Source: Mortierella alpina (taxonomy: Eukaryota; Mortierellomycota; Mortierellomycetes; Mortierellales; Mortierellaceae). From it: a DNA stretch of 64,000 nt. A model generated the notes under the pieces. The model had not been told where the DNA came from. It made no database searches and worked only from the letters and a program-made list of their open reading frames with translations. Position numbers and translations under genes: made by a program. The stretch's first letter is position 1. The number at the start of each line of letters is the position of its first letter. Where the stretch lies: contig JANATF010000005.1 in the NCBI GenBank assembly GCA_029449245.1, positions 682,001-746,000 of the forward strand. Reading direction: 5' to 3'. Below are positions 34,582-48,015 of this stretch, one piece after another.

Positions 34582-35586
34582 CCATGGCGATATCACTTAC
34601 CTCCAGGTGGATGCAATCGGCACAAAAGGTGCTTCATTAATGGCCATAGTGACCTTGCGCCAGGCGGAGGAGGTACGGTTCCCTTTTGCACTACTTTGGT
34701 TGAAGCTGCTGGCAAAAGTCAATGATACTGACCACACGATGATTTATTTAGTTTGTGGTGCGATATTCGATGCAGCTGGGCCTGAGCTGGTGGCGGCATG
34801 CACAGCTGCTGGTGGATGTGAGGAAGGGGTAAGTGTGCTCGATGTAGACTACCTGATTAACATGAGAATCCCTGTGTGTGCCTTAACAACTGTTATATTT
34901 TCTCTTGATGATGGTTAGTATGCAAAGGTTACCCCAGCATTCAATTTGCCCTGCGGTTGTGAGTACAACATACTAGCCAGGGTCAAGCAATATGGTTATA
35001 GCTGTGTCCGTTGGTCTAATTCCTCATCTTAACGCTGTATTCGCATGGCTCTTTTGTAGATATAATTCACTCTGTAGGGCCACATAAGGGTGAGAAAGAC
35101 GTCTTGAAAAGTTGCTACTGGAACGCGTTGACACTAGCAAGCGATCAGGGCGACATCCAGAGCGTGGTATGTTATTTATCACACGGATACATGGGGCACT
35201 TTTTCATTCCGCTAACCTTTGTCGTTGCTTCGGTTTATGAACGGCAAAATAGGCACTGTGTTGTGTATCGGCCGGAATTTATGGTTTCGGCAAGATGGAG
35301 GCCACCGGTACCGCCATAGCCGCGGTTCATGAGTGGATCAGTGCTCATCCTACACAAGCTGCAAGGGTAAACCAGTTGCGGCTAATGTTCACTAAGTCTT
35401 GACATATCTGTAGTCCTCTCATACCGAGTAACTTTCTATTCCCATGAATAGATGAGCATTATCTTTTGCACGTTCACGAACATAGACAGGGCAAGTTACG
35501 AAGACGTTGTTGCCTATTTTTTTCCAGCCCGGTACAATACATCAGCTGCCGGCCACCTTCGTGAGGCCAATATAAGTAGTGAATAA
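34582..35586 (+). CDS. Macro-domain (ADP-ribose-binding) protein, 5' end unresolved
   Basis: Exons carry successive macro-domain landmarks: HGDITYLQVDAI (from 34582), then in another frame DLAPGGGVCGAIFDAAGPEL (spanning an intron about 34671-34751) and CTAAGGCEEG, then YAKVTPAFNLPC, then DIIHSVGPHKGEKDVL (from about 35061). After these come CCVSAGIYGFGKMEATG, AAVHEWISAHPTQAAR and MSIIFCTFTNIDRASYEDVV, ending at TAA 35584-35586. Macro domains bind or hydrolyse ADP-ribose and its O-acetyl ester. The frame between VDAI and LAPGGG is broken by one base in the loop that normally reads VNAAN, so either the sequence or the gene is damaged there. Five introns are inferred. The N-terminus could lie upstream. 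Confidence 0.72.
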
Positions 35587-36090
35587 ATCCTTGATTCTTT
35601 GTGCATATCACCTCGTCCATTCTGTATCCTCATGCGCCTTCCAACGTGGTAACAACTTGAAGAAAGATGTACCCCCTGCGAGCGAGCTAGCGAACGAGGT
35701 CGTTCAGCTCCCATCCCTTTTTTCCTGTCATGTACTTGCCGAACATATCGCGTTCCTTCGAGATGGCGCCCATCGCTTCTCGCCACGCTCTTCAACTCTG
35801 CTCACCGTCGCCGCTTCCTACCATCACCGATTCTCTTTGGTGCTGTGCCATCCTGTTCAACCCGTGCTGCACTCGCTTTCAGGCCATGTATAGATCGACA
35901 AATACTAGTATCCTTCATCTATAGTATGCAGTGATCTATCTTCGCCTTGCTTCCCTTCATATATTCCTACCCGATTCTTGACAACTTCCTTGTGTTGTAT
36001 TTTGCTGATGCTAGGCTAGAAGGGTGACAATTGGGAAGGAAGTTCAATCGCTGGTAGTTATAAATAAAGGTCTCCTCTTGGATCAAGCCT
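35587..36090. other. Intergenic, macro gene to A3
   Basis: No gene or element end recognised. No trace of an XPG half was found before A3. Confidence 0.5.
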
Positions 36091-38879
36091 ATGAACCCGT
36101 TCGCTACTGCTGACAAGCAGGATCCAGCCAATGCCCATCGGTATCGACCCAGATTCAGCCCCAAAGTCCTGTATGAGCCATCTAAGGAGCAGCCGGCACG
36201 AGCCATATTGTTGCAGCATAAGCTCAAGACCCGGAAGGAGCCACCAGAGAAGCCGAGTCTGCCCAAGTCTACAAAGAAGAAACCTCCCGCGGCCATTAGG
36301 GCAGAGATAAGCGAGACTGGTCGCTTTCGACGCAGGGTGATGAGGAAAGCGTTGTCATTCGAGTACCCGATGGTCTTTCTGGATCCTGATCGTCTGTCTA
36401 GCAATGTCCGCGCGGTTGATGAGGATGAAAGAATCAGCAAGGCCATCGTCGAGTGTATCCGCGGCGCAGTCCGAGCGGCATGGGATATCAGGCGTCAATG
36501 CCAGATGCTCATAGGTCTTTATGTGGAGGATATATTTTACCCTCAGCCCACGCCTGTGCCTCTCGACCTGCAGAGCCTGTGACAAGGTCAGCCAGTAAGA
36601 CCAAGCTATACTCGTCCACATGAACGTGACCGATGACGATGGTGATGACAGCCCTGTTGAGGATGGCGAAAACGATGGAGCAAACGCGGTCTTCATCTGC
36701 AGCCTTTGACGCTCCTGTACTCAGGTAACCTGCTTGGCCCGACTAAACTGGGGCAGCCGTCAACAATTTTATCCGACGTCTGCAGGAGATGGGGCATCTA
36801 GAAAAGTTGACAATGGCCAAAGCAGACGTAATCGGAAGTGTGGAGTGATACACTCAGGGCTGATCGTTCGATCGGTCGCATCGCAGTTGCCCGCTGAGCT
36901 GAAGAGACACTACAAAGGTATTTTCTCCATGTTTAGTTCTTGTCATCTGTGCATACAACTCACCCCAATCTAATCGTTCGCCACTTACAGATTACCCTAG
37001 GTGCAAGCAGTAATCAAGAGGAGCAGCTGGCGAGCGACCAAGCAGTGAAATTTACGTCGTAGGAGCCGGCGATCCAGATTTTGTCCGAGCGAATGCCGCA
37101 GCTGGGCCAACCTCAGTGTCTTTCGCCACTGTCATCGGAGGAGCATGGCTTTAAGACCTTTACCGAGAATAAACTCTTATGCTTTTTGAGCAAGCGAGAC
37201 GACGTTCACCCCATTCTCAGGAATCTCATTTGCTTTTACGGACCACCAGCGGCGGCGAGCTAGGAGGAATTAGTAAGAGACTGGGCTCCCTTTCAAGATA
37301 CCTGCTGTGCTGATTCAGCAACTCATAGCCCTCATCAACCCAAGGACCGTGTCTGGCGATCGCCTGCGTGGACGACAAAAAAAGGAAGCGGTGTCGCGGC
37401 AGCTGTCAGAGTTGTCGAGATTGAAGAGCTTCGTGCTCATATCAACATTCTACATGGTAACGAGTTCGATCCACGGACCTACCAAGAAAAGGGGTAAAGT
37501 ATTTTCTGAGTGGTTCCATAAAGACAAACGGATACGGTTCGCAGCTCCTCCGTGAACTGAACTTGGTCAAGTATGAGCGCTACAGCCCCGCTGTGCTACC
37601 TGATCGTGTGCTCACCACCACTGCAGGCACGACCGATTACTTGACGGAGGTCCACAACGTTTCCAAGACTCCCGCCGATGTTGAGCGCCTCCTTGGCTGC
37701 GGTTACGACGAGTATCATACCTTGGTCAAGCTTTTGTTGTCGGCGCGTACGCCTTACTACAAGAACCCTAGAGTCAGAAGGCGGAGGAGTAGCAAGAAAC
37801 GAGGCAGCCGTGGCCGTAACAAGAGAGGCAGTGGCCGTAACAAGAGAGGTAGTGGTCGAGGGGCAAAGAGCATTAGTCGAGCAGGTCGGGCGCGGCACAT
37901 TAACCTCGTCGCCAACCAGAGAGCTGTGGCACGACCGAGTCTCAGATTCAAAACCTGGATGGAGCAGCAGAAGTATGCCGAGCTGAAGTAACCTTCTCGT
38001 CCTTCGAACGCCAACAGCGCCGAATCAGCACTAGCCCCGGCCGACAACCAGTCATCCATTATCACGGCCGCTGCGACACAGGAGACACATTCTATCCGTG
38101 CTATCGAGTCATCCATGCCGACACTTGCTGCAACAGTGCTAGCTTTCACGACCACCTTCAAGCCGCAAGGAAAATAAGGGTCATCTTGACTCGTTATACA
38201 ATGGCAAACGATACAGGCTTAAGTACAGGAAGATGTCAAGAAAGGCTAGGGAGAAAGCGTACGAGCGGTCGGCCGAGGCTCTTTGGTGTATAGTAGGCGG
38301 CACTGTTGGGCGAGCAAAGGCAGGGGGGACGAAGTCGTAATTGGTGTTGGTCTGGGTCGATTCAGTTCTACATCAAGACTCTTATCGCTACAAGAAACCT
38401 TTAAGGCATATTTCATCCACAAGGTAACTACCTTCCTTGTTCAGCTATTGTGGATACCTTAGAGCGTTCCAGCGAGGCTGTTGTTAACTGATATGGCTCT
38501 CCACTCACTCATTGCATAGGCGCGCTCACTTGGCTATTCAGTTGAGGGTTGTAATGAGTATTATACAAGCAAACGCTGTCCAACGTGCGAGCGGTACATT
38601 GCCCAGGCGGAGACCATAGAGGGCCCCTACTATCGAGGATGCAAGAAACACATGCACAGGATGGTCTCGCGGGCCAGAACATGGTCAACAACCTGCGCAG
38701 CTATGAGGAGCGACAAGGACGTCCTCTGTATCAGCACCCGATTGGCGAGGACGGCGGATCACCCCTGATTGCAGGGAGGTAGTGGTGGTGGTGGTGGTGG
38801 TGGTAGCGCGGGTGGTTGCGGAACTCGCAAGCGCCATGCTGAGGATGAGGGCAGTGCCGAGCAGGTTGCACCAGAATAG
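36091..38879 (+). pseudogene. A3: decayed lineage-A Fanzor without the XPG half
   Basis: Follows A1 from the linker onward. RYRPRFSPK (36137) corresponds to A1 HRPRYSPK. SGSIKTNGYGSQLL (about 37505) corresponds to GSIRTNGLCLQLL, and YLTEVHNVSKTPADVERLLG to the matching A1 block. RuvC-I is frameshifted (GQAFVVGAYALLQ, with no readable catalytic Asp). RuvC-II reads VVIGVGLGRFSSTSRLLSLQ, the zinc finger CNEYYTSKRCPTCERYIAQ (about 38550), and then a shifted HAQDGLAGQNM for RuvC-III. It ends with a Gly-rich tail and TAG at 38877-38879. Several frameshifts and stops make it non-functional. Inserted RNKRGSGR repeats lie at about 37803-37860. Confidence 0.85.
38778..38813. repeat. (GGT)n repeat in A3 tail
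   Basis: Run of GGT/GTG units encoding Gly in the A3 C-terminal frame. Confidence 0.85.
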
Positions 38880-38960
38880 GTTCTTTGCCTTTGAGTTCGC
38901 AAACACCCTTGTCCACCTTTGGGTGGATTTAGATAGTTGCGCAAGCCCAGTTGTTCACTC
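38880..38960 (+). ncRNA. Hairpin 3' of A3 (candidate scaffold remnant)
   Basis: TCCACC-TTTG-GGTGGA (38912-38927) lies about 33 bases after the A3 stop, following CCCTTGT. A1 has CCTTGTGGACTG and then its palindrome at a comparable place. Confidence 0.35.
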
Positions 38961-39198
38961 GGTGACGACATTTAAGCCGTGCAAATTTACGCGCCTCCCG
39001 AGCATTAGACAGCAGAGGAGCTTTTGAGATCTCCAAAGTCCTTCGTTCCCTGTCTGCAGTTTCGGTAATTGGCGATGGCCTGCGCGTGCTGCAAGTGCCG
39101 GATGTGCAACGGCTGATCTTGTGCTGACATGCTGCTCGCCGCTCATCTAGATCTGTCAATAGCCATCCGCGTCTCCCGTGGATTAGTTCCGTCTGTCT

Positions 39199-39240
39199 GG
39201 CCTGTCTTTGTCTGTCTTTGTCTGTCTTTGTCTGTCGCTC
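39199..39240. repeat. (TGTCTGTCTT)n repeat before NOT1
   Basis: About four units of a 10-bp TGTCTGTCTT-type repeat lie in the NOT1 leader or promoter, 60 bp before the start codon. Confidence 0.85.
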
Positions 39241-39298
39241 TCATTCTTTGCACACATCACTGGATCTCGCACGCGCATCATGACCTCCCGTCTGCAGC

Positions 39299-42200
39299 AT
39301 GAGCTCTGAAGAACAACAGCCCGCCGCAAGTCTCCACACCCCAGCCAGGAAGTCCAGTTTCCTGACCATCGTCAAGGCCCAGGTCGCCGTCCTCCTTTCC
39401 ACCCTCTCCGACACCACCTACGCCAGGAACGTAGCTGAAATCCGCTCCGTAAGGCCTCGCCGCGCTGCCTCACGCATTCTCTGCTCGACACGGGCATGCT
39501 CGTCGTTGTCTTGACTCTAACCTGCTGTCTGTCCTTTATTATTATTCTTATTATTATTGCCCGACAGCTTATCGAGGACAACGGGAAAGGCGTTTATTTG
39601 CATCTTATTCGACGTCTAGTCCACACTTGGCAAACAGCACAAGGATCAGCCTCGGCCGCCAGCAGCTGCATCGGCTCGCCCCTCCACACACTCCTCCTCG
39701 ATCAGCTGCACGACCTCGCAACGTCGCAGACCTCAGCCGCAGCCTTTTGTGAAGCCGTCAGCTCCACTGAAACGAGCGAGGCCCTCCCACACTTTGATTT
39801 GCAGCCCCTCCTCCAGGACTCTTCCTTGCAGCCTTTGGAAAGGACACGTCTGGCCATTGCCTTGCTCCACTCTCGCAGGCCTAATCTTGTCAAGCAAGGT
39901 ATAGCAGAAAACAAGCACGAAATGACATGCCTTGCAACTCGAGTGGATGTTGTAGCAACCACAATAATGGCCCACCGGTGTTATATTCACCTATGCTTTC
40001 ATTCGACTCCAGCCCAGCAAACCATAGAGTCAGCCACGCCGTCGCTCAAACAGCAACTCGCAACACCAGATTCCTTGCTGGAGTTTGTACAGTCTCTCGA
40101 CCCGACGAGCTACAAACACTGGAGCGAACCCAACGATACTGTGACCAGCCTTGTGTTTGCCCTCTTCAACAACGATATTCCCGACAGCGCCGCCATTGCC
40201 ATAAAAGAGATTCGGTTAGTACAGCGCAGGGCTTTTGCATATCAAGGTCTAATTCAACGTTAGGGCATTTGGAACTGACCACCAAGGGGCTTACTCTTGC
40301 GCTGGACTTTGTAGTGAAATGAGCGAGCGACCGGAATCAGCAGCATTGGCCAGAGCTATGCACGAGGCAGGGCCTTCCTGCTGCAATTCGACGTCTTCTG
40401 TCAAGGAGATTTTACGCCAGACTGGATATGACAACGAATCGGGACCCAGCGAACACGACGTTGCACGCGTGCTTGGAATGATGATATCACGTCAGGATAT
40501 TGCAGATGTCGGGGACTCGTGGGACTTCAAGACGTTTGCTTCATCTTTGAACAACTATTCCATTGATTGGGTCAATATAATCCGAGCACTTGATTACCCT
40601 GGCTTTCGAGTCATGGATGCCTTCGGCTTTGAATTCATCGTCAACGCATTCCACGACACTGGAAAGGTATTGCCTAAATCTTCATCTTTGCCGCACAGCA
40701 TAGACGCTTGACATTCACAGCTGACATGGGAGTCTCTTGGATTTAGAATGGAAACCTCTTTCCAATGGATGCTCTGTGGGGTCAATGGAACAATATAAAG
40801 GGTCAGATCTCTTTTCTTCGGGAACTGGTCGCCTCACCAGTGAAGCTATTGGAGCAAGAGTGGGCATCCTCAACTCACATCTTCAGCCGGGATCAGTTCT
40901 CACGGTCCAGCCCAGAAGTCCAAACCCACGCTTCACTCGAACTGGAAGCCAGTATTTGGAATTGCTTGCCCCTGGTGGAAACTGTCATGACCCTGGCAAC
41001 TTTGGCAGACAATGAGGCTCTTGACGGCGTTGAAGTCATATTGAATTCCGGCTTAAAATCCTCCACGGAGCTGTTGTTTCTCGGCCTTGTTCAGATGAAG
41101 GTGCCATGGGGCCAGCTCCACCAGGATGTGGTTTCAAAACTGCTTCATGTCTACCTCACAGGAACAGGCACCAACTCCCGGTTTGTTCAAACTCGTCTCT
41201 GGCAAGTGAACCAGGCACTGTTCTTGTCAGGATTGTTGGACTTGTACCATCATGATCCCTCCTCGCTGTCCAAGATTCTCAAGATCACGGAGGACCTGTC
41301 CATTCTAGACAAAGTGCTCGAAGTCAGATCCTTTGCCTTTGCCATTGATCTCGCCGTGCTCGCCTACAGCGAGCATTTGATGCCCCTTGACAAATGGCTT
41401 CAAAACCGGATCGCCGCTGGACAAGATGTCTTTGTGAGGGCAATTCTGGACTACCTCAGTGTTCGGATTGCCTGTGATGTGAAAGACCATGTTCCTTTAG
41501 ACAGGAAACTGCCTCTTGAAACGACTGTGGTAGTTTTGAAAGTTCTCAGTGAGAGGTAAATCAAAGAGAAGATGATGATCTGCCTATCCTCTCGTTGCTC
41601 GTAATTATTATCACGCACAATCTAACGTTAATGTTGCTTTTTGCGACAGCCCAATTTCCCCCGCGAACGCGGTCGTTTTGAAGAGTGTACGCGACGCTTG
41701 TTCCAGGCTTCATCCAGAGCTGGCCACTACCAAATCACCAGGCGACCACATCAGCACTCAAGGCGCCGAGTCTTCTTTTTCAGCCGAGGTCGAGGAATCA
41801 ACGAACGATTATTACAAGCGGATCTATCGTGGCGATATCAAGATTCCTGAGATTGTGGACTTGCTCCAGCGGTTCAAGAATTCGGCAGACTCGGAAGAAC
41901 AGGACATTTATGCGTGCATGATCCACAACTTGTTCGACGAGTACAGATTCTTCGCAACGTATCGCGAGAAAGAACTCTCCATCACAAGTGACTTGTTTGG
42001 AGCGTTGGTTCAGCATCAGTTGGTTTCCTACATCCCCTTGGGCATTGCCCTACGCTATGTCCTCGATGCCTTGCGTAACCCGCCAGGGTCAAAGATGTTC
42101 AACTTTGGCGCCCGAGCCTTGAGCCGCTTTCAGTCGAGACTTCAAGAATGGCCAACATATTGCTCCCATCTCCTGCAAATCACACACCTGCAGCAGGTTC

Positions 42201-45200
42201 ACCCTGATATTGTGCGTTATATTCACGCAATGCTTCCAGCAGCCTCCACAGACTCGGAAGAAGGGTCAAACCAATTAGAGGACCTGGCCTCCTCTACATC
42301 TCCACATCGATCAACACCTCATCAAGACGAGCGCCATAACAGCGGACCGGGATTACTCACGGCGGCGTCTCCTCAGCCAGCCGCACGTCCAATTTTTACG
42401 TCCTTGAACGTGGACACGCTCCTCGATGGACGTAATGACGCTGTCATTAACTATGAAATCCCCAACGAGCAAACGCAGGACAAGATTTTGTTTATCATCA
42501 ACAATGTGTCGCAGACCAACATTGACACCAAGCTGGCGGAAATGAAGGATCTGTTGCGCGAAAGTGCGTACCGATGGTTCAGCAACTATATCGTGGTGAA
42601 GCGTGCGAGCATCGAGCCCAACTACCATGTCCTTTATCTTCAGTTCCTTGATGGCCTTCAGAGCTCACTGCTCTACCGCCACGTCCTCCATGAGACCTAC
42701 ACCAACATCAAGATCTTAATCAACACGGAAAAGACGGTTCATTCGTCCTCGGACCGCACACTCCTGAAGAACCTTGGATCCTGGCTCGGAGGGATGACCT
42801 TGGCCCGCAATCGTCCGATCAAGCACAAGAATCTCGCATTCAAGGAGCTCCTTATCGAGGGTTACGACAGCAACAAACTTATCGTTGTCATTCCATTCGT
42901 CTGCAAGGTGCTTGAGCAGTGCAACAAGAGCACGGTGTTCAAGCCTCCGAACCCTTGGCTGATCGCCATCATGCAGTTTTTGGTAGAGCTGTATCAATTC
43001 GCTGATCTCAAGCTGCATCTCAAGTTCGAGATTGAGGTCCTCTGCAACAGTCTTGCCCTTGACCTAAAGGAGATCGAGCCAACAAGCATCCTCAAGGACA
43101 AACCGCCGCAAGGCCTTGTTGCCCACCCTGCCTCGCTCACTCAGGACTTTGAGCGCTTGTCGATGGGCGGCTATGCCCCTTCTGCCAGAATGCCCGTTCA
43201 GACAGCGCAGCCGTCAACCCCACCAGCTGTTCCAAATGATACAGCCATGGAGATGGTCCCCAACCTGGCTGCCTTTGTGACCTTCAATCCCCCTGCCTTC
43301 TTCAATGAGCGTCCAGTACTCAAACGCCTTGTGCATCTTGCCATTGACCGCGCCGTCCGTGAAATTGTAGCTCCAGTAGTTGACAGATCAGTATCCATCG
43401 CAGGAATATCGACTCGCGAGATGATCATGAAGGATTTTGCCATGGAGCCGAACGAGGAAAAGATGCGGAAGGCTGCGCACCTGATGGCGCAAAATCTTGC
43501 CGGTAGTCTCGCCTTGGTAACATGCAAGGAGCCACTCCGTGTCAGCATGGCAAACATTATCCGGACCCTTTTCTTGCAAAATGGATTCACGGATCAGAGT
43601 ATGCCTGAGCAGGCGATCCTGATGACAGTCAACGACAACCTGGACTTGGCGTGCTCGGTCATTGAGAAAGCAGCAATGGAGAAGTCGATTCCAGAGATCG
43701 AGGAGAGTCTGGCGAGCGCCTTCAGCATCCGAAAGAAGCATCGTGAACGTACGGGACAGCCCTATTACGACATGACTACTTACCAATCCTCGCGCTTCCC
43801 GGCCAGCCTTCCTGAAGCGCTGCGACTCAAGCCCACAGGACTATCATCACAGCAGCTGCATGTCTATGAGGACTTTGCGCGCGTACCCCGACAGACCATT
43901 GTGCCTTCGATCTTCAACTCTGACAGGAGCGTCCGCACTCCTCTCAGCTTAAAGGCGGATATCAGTCATGGGGGTTCTCTTAGTGTGAGCGAGCCTGGAT
44001 ATGGTAATGCACCGATCTCCCTCTCAGCACACCAAGCCTTGGAAAAGTTTGCGCAGGCCATTAGTGAACTGGATCGGCTGATCAGCCACTCGCCCTCTAT
44101 GCCTCTGGCGGCCCTGCCTCCTAACCATGACATCAAAACGCTGGCACGTCTGGTGACTTCTATTCCGGCGCAGTCCTTCAGCCCTGACGAGTTGGCGCTG
44201 ACATTTTCCCAAAAGATTGTGCAGCTCCTGTACAAGACAGAGCAAACGCTGTCGCGCGATGTGTACGCAGGTATCCTGGAACAGCTGTGTACCCTTTCTA
44301 GCAAGGTTGCGAAGGAAGTGACGGAATGGCTTATCTACGCGGATGACGAACGCAAGTTCAACGTGCCCGTCACGGTGACTCTGATCAAGGCCGGATTGGT
44401 ATCGTTAGTGGGTCAGGACATTCAGTTAGCACGCTTGATCGAACTTGGACGGCCGGGCGTGGTAGAGTACACGATCAAGTTGATCCAGGAGTGCGTCCTC
44501 AACCAGCAGCCCTGTGCCAATCGTAACGAATTCATCAATTCGCTCAACGTTCTGAACCGGCTAGCGCAACGTGGAGGTAAGGCTGTTGAACCAATCACAC
44601 TCCTTATTGAGGACGTTCGCCGGCGATCTCAGTCGTCGCGGGAAACTGCCAAGGATGTCGACAACTCGGTCTTGCGAGAGCAGCTTGCATTCATCTTTGC
44701 AGAGTGGATCCGAGTGTACCAGCTTCCAACCTCGAACGATAAGGACTATGGAGCGTTCATCAACTCGATCCAACAGCAGGGCGTTCTGAAGGGCGAAGAG
44801 ATTTCGTCTCTTTTTTTCAGAGTTTGCACAGAGATGAGCGTCGAGAGTTATATCAAGTACAAGGTCACCAACACTGTTGCTGCCTATCAGGGCGTTGACG
44901 CCTTTGTCAAGCTCATTGTGACACTGGTCAAGCACTACTCAGATCCCCAGGGTGTCAACCACAGCGGAGCCAAGGTCACGTACCTGACGACGTTGCTCTC
45001 AATCATTGTACTTGTCCTTGCTCAAGCTCACGAGCAGCGTCGTGGAGAGTTCAACCAAAAGCCCTTCCTCCGCCTATTCTCGGGACTCTTAACAGAAATG
45101 ATGACCTCCTATGAGTCCAACCCAGCCATGTATTTCCAGATCCTGCTAGCATTCAGGTGAGGACCTCACTATTACTCTGAGCCTATCTCCTCGTGCGGTG

Positions 45201-46434
45201 GACTTCAGGTGAGCTGTTTGGGTATACTTTTTAACGCATCTTGTTACGTTTCTTCCTATGTAGCAATACCTTTCACACGATGCAGCCACTTGTCTTTCCT
45301 GGCTTCACCTACGGATGGCTGTCGCTGATCTCGCATCGTGCCTTTATGCCCAAGCTCCTGTTGGCGGAGAGCGGTGAGGGATGGGCTTCGTTCCAGAAAC
45401 TGTTGGTTTGTCTGTTCCGGTTCCTCATCCCCTTCCTTGTTGAGGGAGAGATGCGTGACACGACGAGGACGCTATACAAGGGAACACTGCGAGTGTTGTT
45501 GGTTCTCTTGCACGATTTCCCCGAGTTCCTCTGCGATTATCACTTTGGCTTCTGCGATGTTATCCCGAACTCTTGCATCCAGCTTCGCAACCTCATTTTG
45601 AGCGCGTTTCCAAGAAACATGCGGCTTCCCGATCCTTTCACGCCCAGACTCAAGGTCGATCTTTTGCCCGAGATCCATCAGCCACCGCGCGTTTTGTCGG
45701 ACTATACGACGAACCTGTCGATTAGTTTGAAGAGAGACGTGGACACCTATTTGAGAACACGAGAGCGGGGCATGTTCATGGACAACCTGTGTGAGATGCT
45801 GGTGATCGACCCCAACAACCTGGACCTGTACTCGGGAGGGTCCAAGTACAATGTACCGATGATGAACTCGTTGGTATTTTATGTCGGTATTCATGGTATT
45901 GCACAACTGCAGGACACCACCAAGGCTTTAAGCGACAGCCATGATGGACATAGCAACAATAATGGCAAGGAAATTGAGGGCAGTTCAAGCACGAGTGATG
46001 GTGACAATAATGGGGCTATGGAGACGGCCTTGTCGCAAGATGTCTCTTCTCAACCGTCGCCCATTGCTCAGACGGCATCGATGGATATCTTTCAGAAACT
46101 GTTGGCCGCCTTGGATGCGGAGGGTCGGTACCTGTTCTTGAGCGCGATCGCCAACCAGCTGAGATACCCTAATTCGCATACATACTACTTCAGCCGGGTT
46201 TTGCTGCTCCTGTTTCTAGAGACCTCGGAGGAGTCGGTCAAGGAGCAGATCACGCGAGTTCTTTTGGAGCGTTTGATTGTGAACAGACCGCACCCATGGG
46301 GCTTGTTGATTACATTCATTGAGCTGATCAAGAATCCGAGATACGCCTTCTGGGACCATGCATTCACTAGGATCGATCCGGATATTGAAAAGCTGTTTGA
46401 CTCAGTCTCGCGATCCGTGAAGCGATGTGCTTGA
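39299..46434 (+). CDS. NOT1: NOT1, scaffold of the CCR4-NOT complex
   Basis: Inferred exons are 39299-39448, 39568-39898, 40013-40214, 40264-40666, 40747-41555, 41650-45156 and 45264-46434. All phases agree, giving 2190 residues, the usual Not1 size. Not1 holds the CCR4/CAF1 deadenylases and the NOT2/3/5 module. Visible regions are N-terminal HEAT repeats; the TTP-binding-type region with RFFATYREKELSITSDLF (about residue 730); the MIF4G domain that binds CAF1, from about 917 (NVSQTNIDTKLAEMKDLLRE); the DUF3819/CAF40-binding segment near 1190-1330 (HLAIDRAVREIVAPVVDRS); and the C-terminal Not1 superfamily homology domain (about 1600-2190) with FLSAIANQLRYPNSHTYYFS. An upstream ATG at 39280 opens only a short frame. 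Confidence 0.96.
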
Positions 46435-48015
46435 GCTCCTTTTTTGACCCCCCCTCCTCCCGTCCATACGCATGTAGATAGTTCCCCATTGTAGAAAACC
46501 CCCTTTTTTTGTTCGCTGTTGTTGCCTGTTTTTTTTTTCTTTTTTCTTTTCGCGTGATCAAGAATTAAAGACTTGATAGTCATGTTTTTTGAACAGCTTT
46601 TCTACTGCCTACACTCTGGGCGTCTCTCCACAGGGCGAATTGACAGTTGCAGTAGCTTAGGAGGTCGCCTTGTATCATGGCTCCTCTCCAGCTTCTCGGG
46701 CATTCCAAATTACGCCTAGTGTAGTGGAGGCGGACTTAATCAGCGAGAATGTCAACACTTGATGTTTATGACCATTGTGTGAATACTGCCACAGAGAACG
46801 TAGCGTCTCCAGTCATTCCAAAAAACAGTCTTTGTGAACGATTGGGTTCGTTGTAACCATTATGCGTGTTGCCTGTCCGCCCCATCGCGGCGCGCATTGG
46901 CTTGGAGGTCGATATCAGACTCCTTTGGCGCATCGTCTGTTGCTGCTGAGGTTAATAAGATAAACCGACCTCGGGTCGTCGAGCTTATTAGAGAAAAAAC
47001 ATGGAGTTATCGAGATCTCCTTGTTCCTGCTGGCCACTGTTCTTGTTGGCGAGGTCGCGTCGTAGGAGGACATGCAGCATGACTGCATGAGTGCCTCCTT
47101 AGTACTCGTAAAGTTCTTTTCTCGCCGAGTCCTTCCTCGGGATTGAACTCTATTGACTGAGGGGGCGGGAGACTCTGTTCAGGACATAACATAGAGAGAT
47201 AGCTTCGTGCACTCTTAATCGGCCTTTGCTCGTCGATGCTGGATATAAGTCCGCCTGGCTCTCTTCGCAACTGACCCATGTTGAATTGTGCTCACGCACT
47301 CTCACTCCAACGTAAGTATTTGCTCGGGCGTCAAACTGCAACGAGTCCCCGAAGGTTGCTGCTTTCACATTGCTCTCGCTCTCTTTGGTACTGCAGACTG
47401 AGTCTGCTAGGGTTTAACCTGGGATTCCTGTGCTGCTCGTACCTGCAAAGATCTACGCCCCGAACAGTCCGTATGGTAACCATCATCCTCAGTGCCTTGT
47501 CGTAGATTGTCGTCAGTAAATGAGTCTTTGGGAAATACTGCTCCATCATTTTCGATGCCACAGTCTGCCTTCTTGGTCAGAGCAACTAGTGACATGGTCA
47601 AGTAGCTGTCAACTGTCGAAGGTCGCCGTTGCTTATGCTACTTGGTACTCCTGGATGAAGCTGGAGGCATTATTTCTCAATCTTGCTGGCTCTCTTCACC
47701 TGTAGCTTGGCAACATGTTTGCGTATTTCGGGTCATTGTCGTGCAGATGAAGCGGATTGATCAACTGCGTGCTACCCCATGTGCTGTTCTTTCACTTTTC
47801 ACGTATCCGCAATCATATAAGCGTTTCTGGCTGTAGTCCTTGCTGAACGTTTGTAAAACGAACTGCACCAATATCCATGGCGCAAATCTGAGGAGGGGAT
47901 ATATATTTACAAGATGACAAGTTGAGAGTGGAGAAGTATAGAAAGTGGGGAATATGAAGGGGCGGAACTGATTTCTCATAGGGGAGGGAGATCGTTCATA
48001 CTACTAGGATGACCG
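46435..48015. other. Large intergenic region
   Basis: About 1.6 kb with no gene that I can support on either strand. It starts with the T-rich 3' region of NOT1 (T tracts at 46501-46550). A minus frame near 47407-47601 starting MSLVALTKKADCG is open for about 50 codons but has no match I know. No transposon ends seen. Confidence 0.5.

Noticed and set aside
41678-45156. Several minus-strand frames of 100 codons or more inside NOT1
   Set aside because: Antisense shadows of a well-supported 2190-residue protein.
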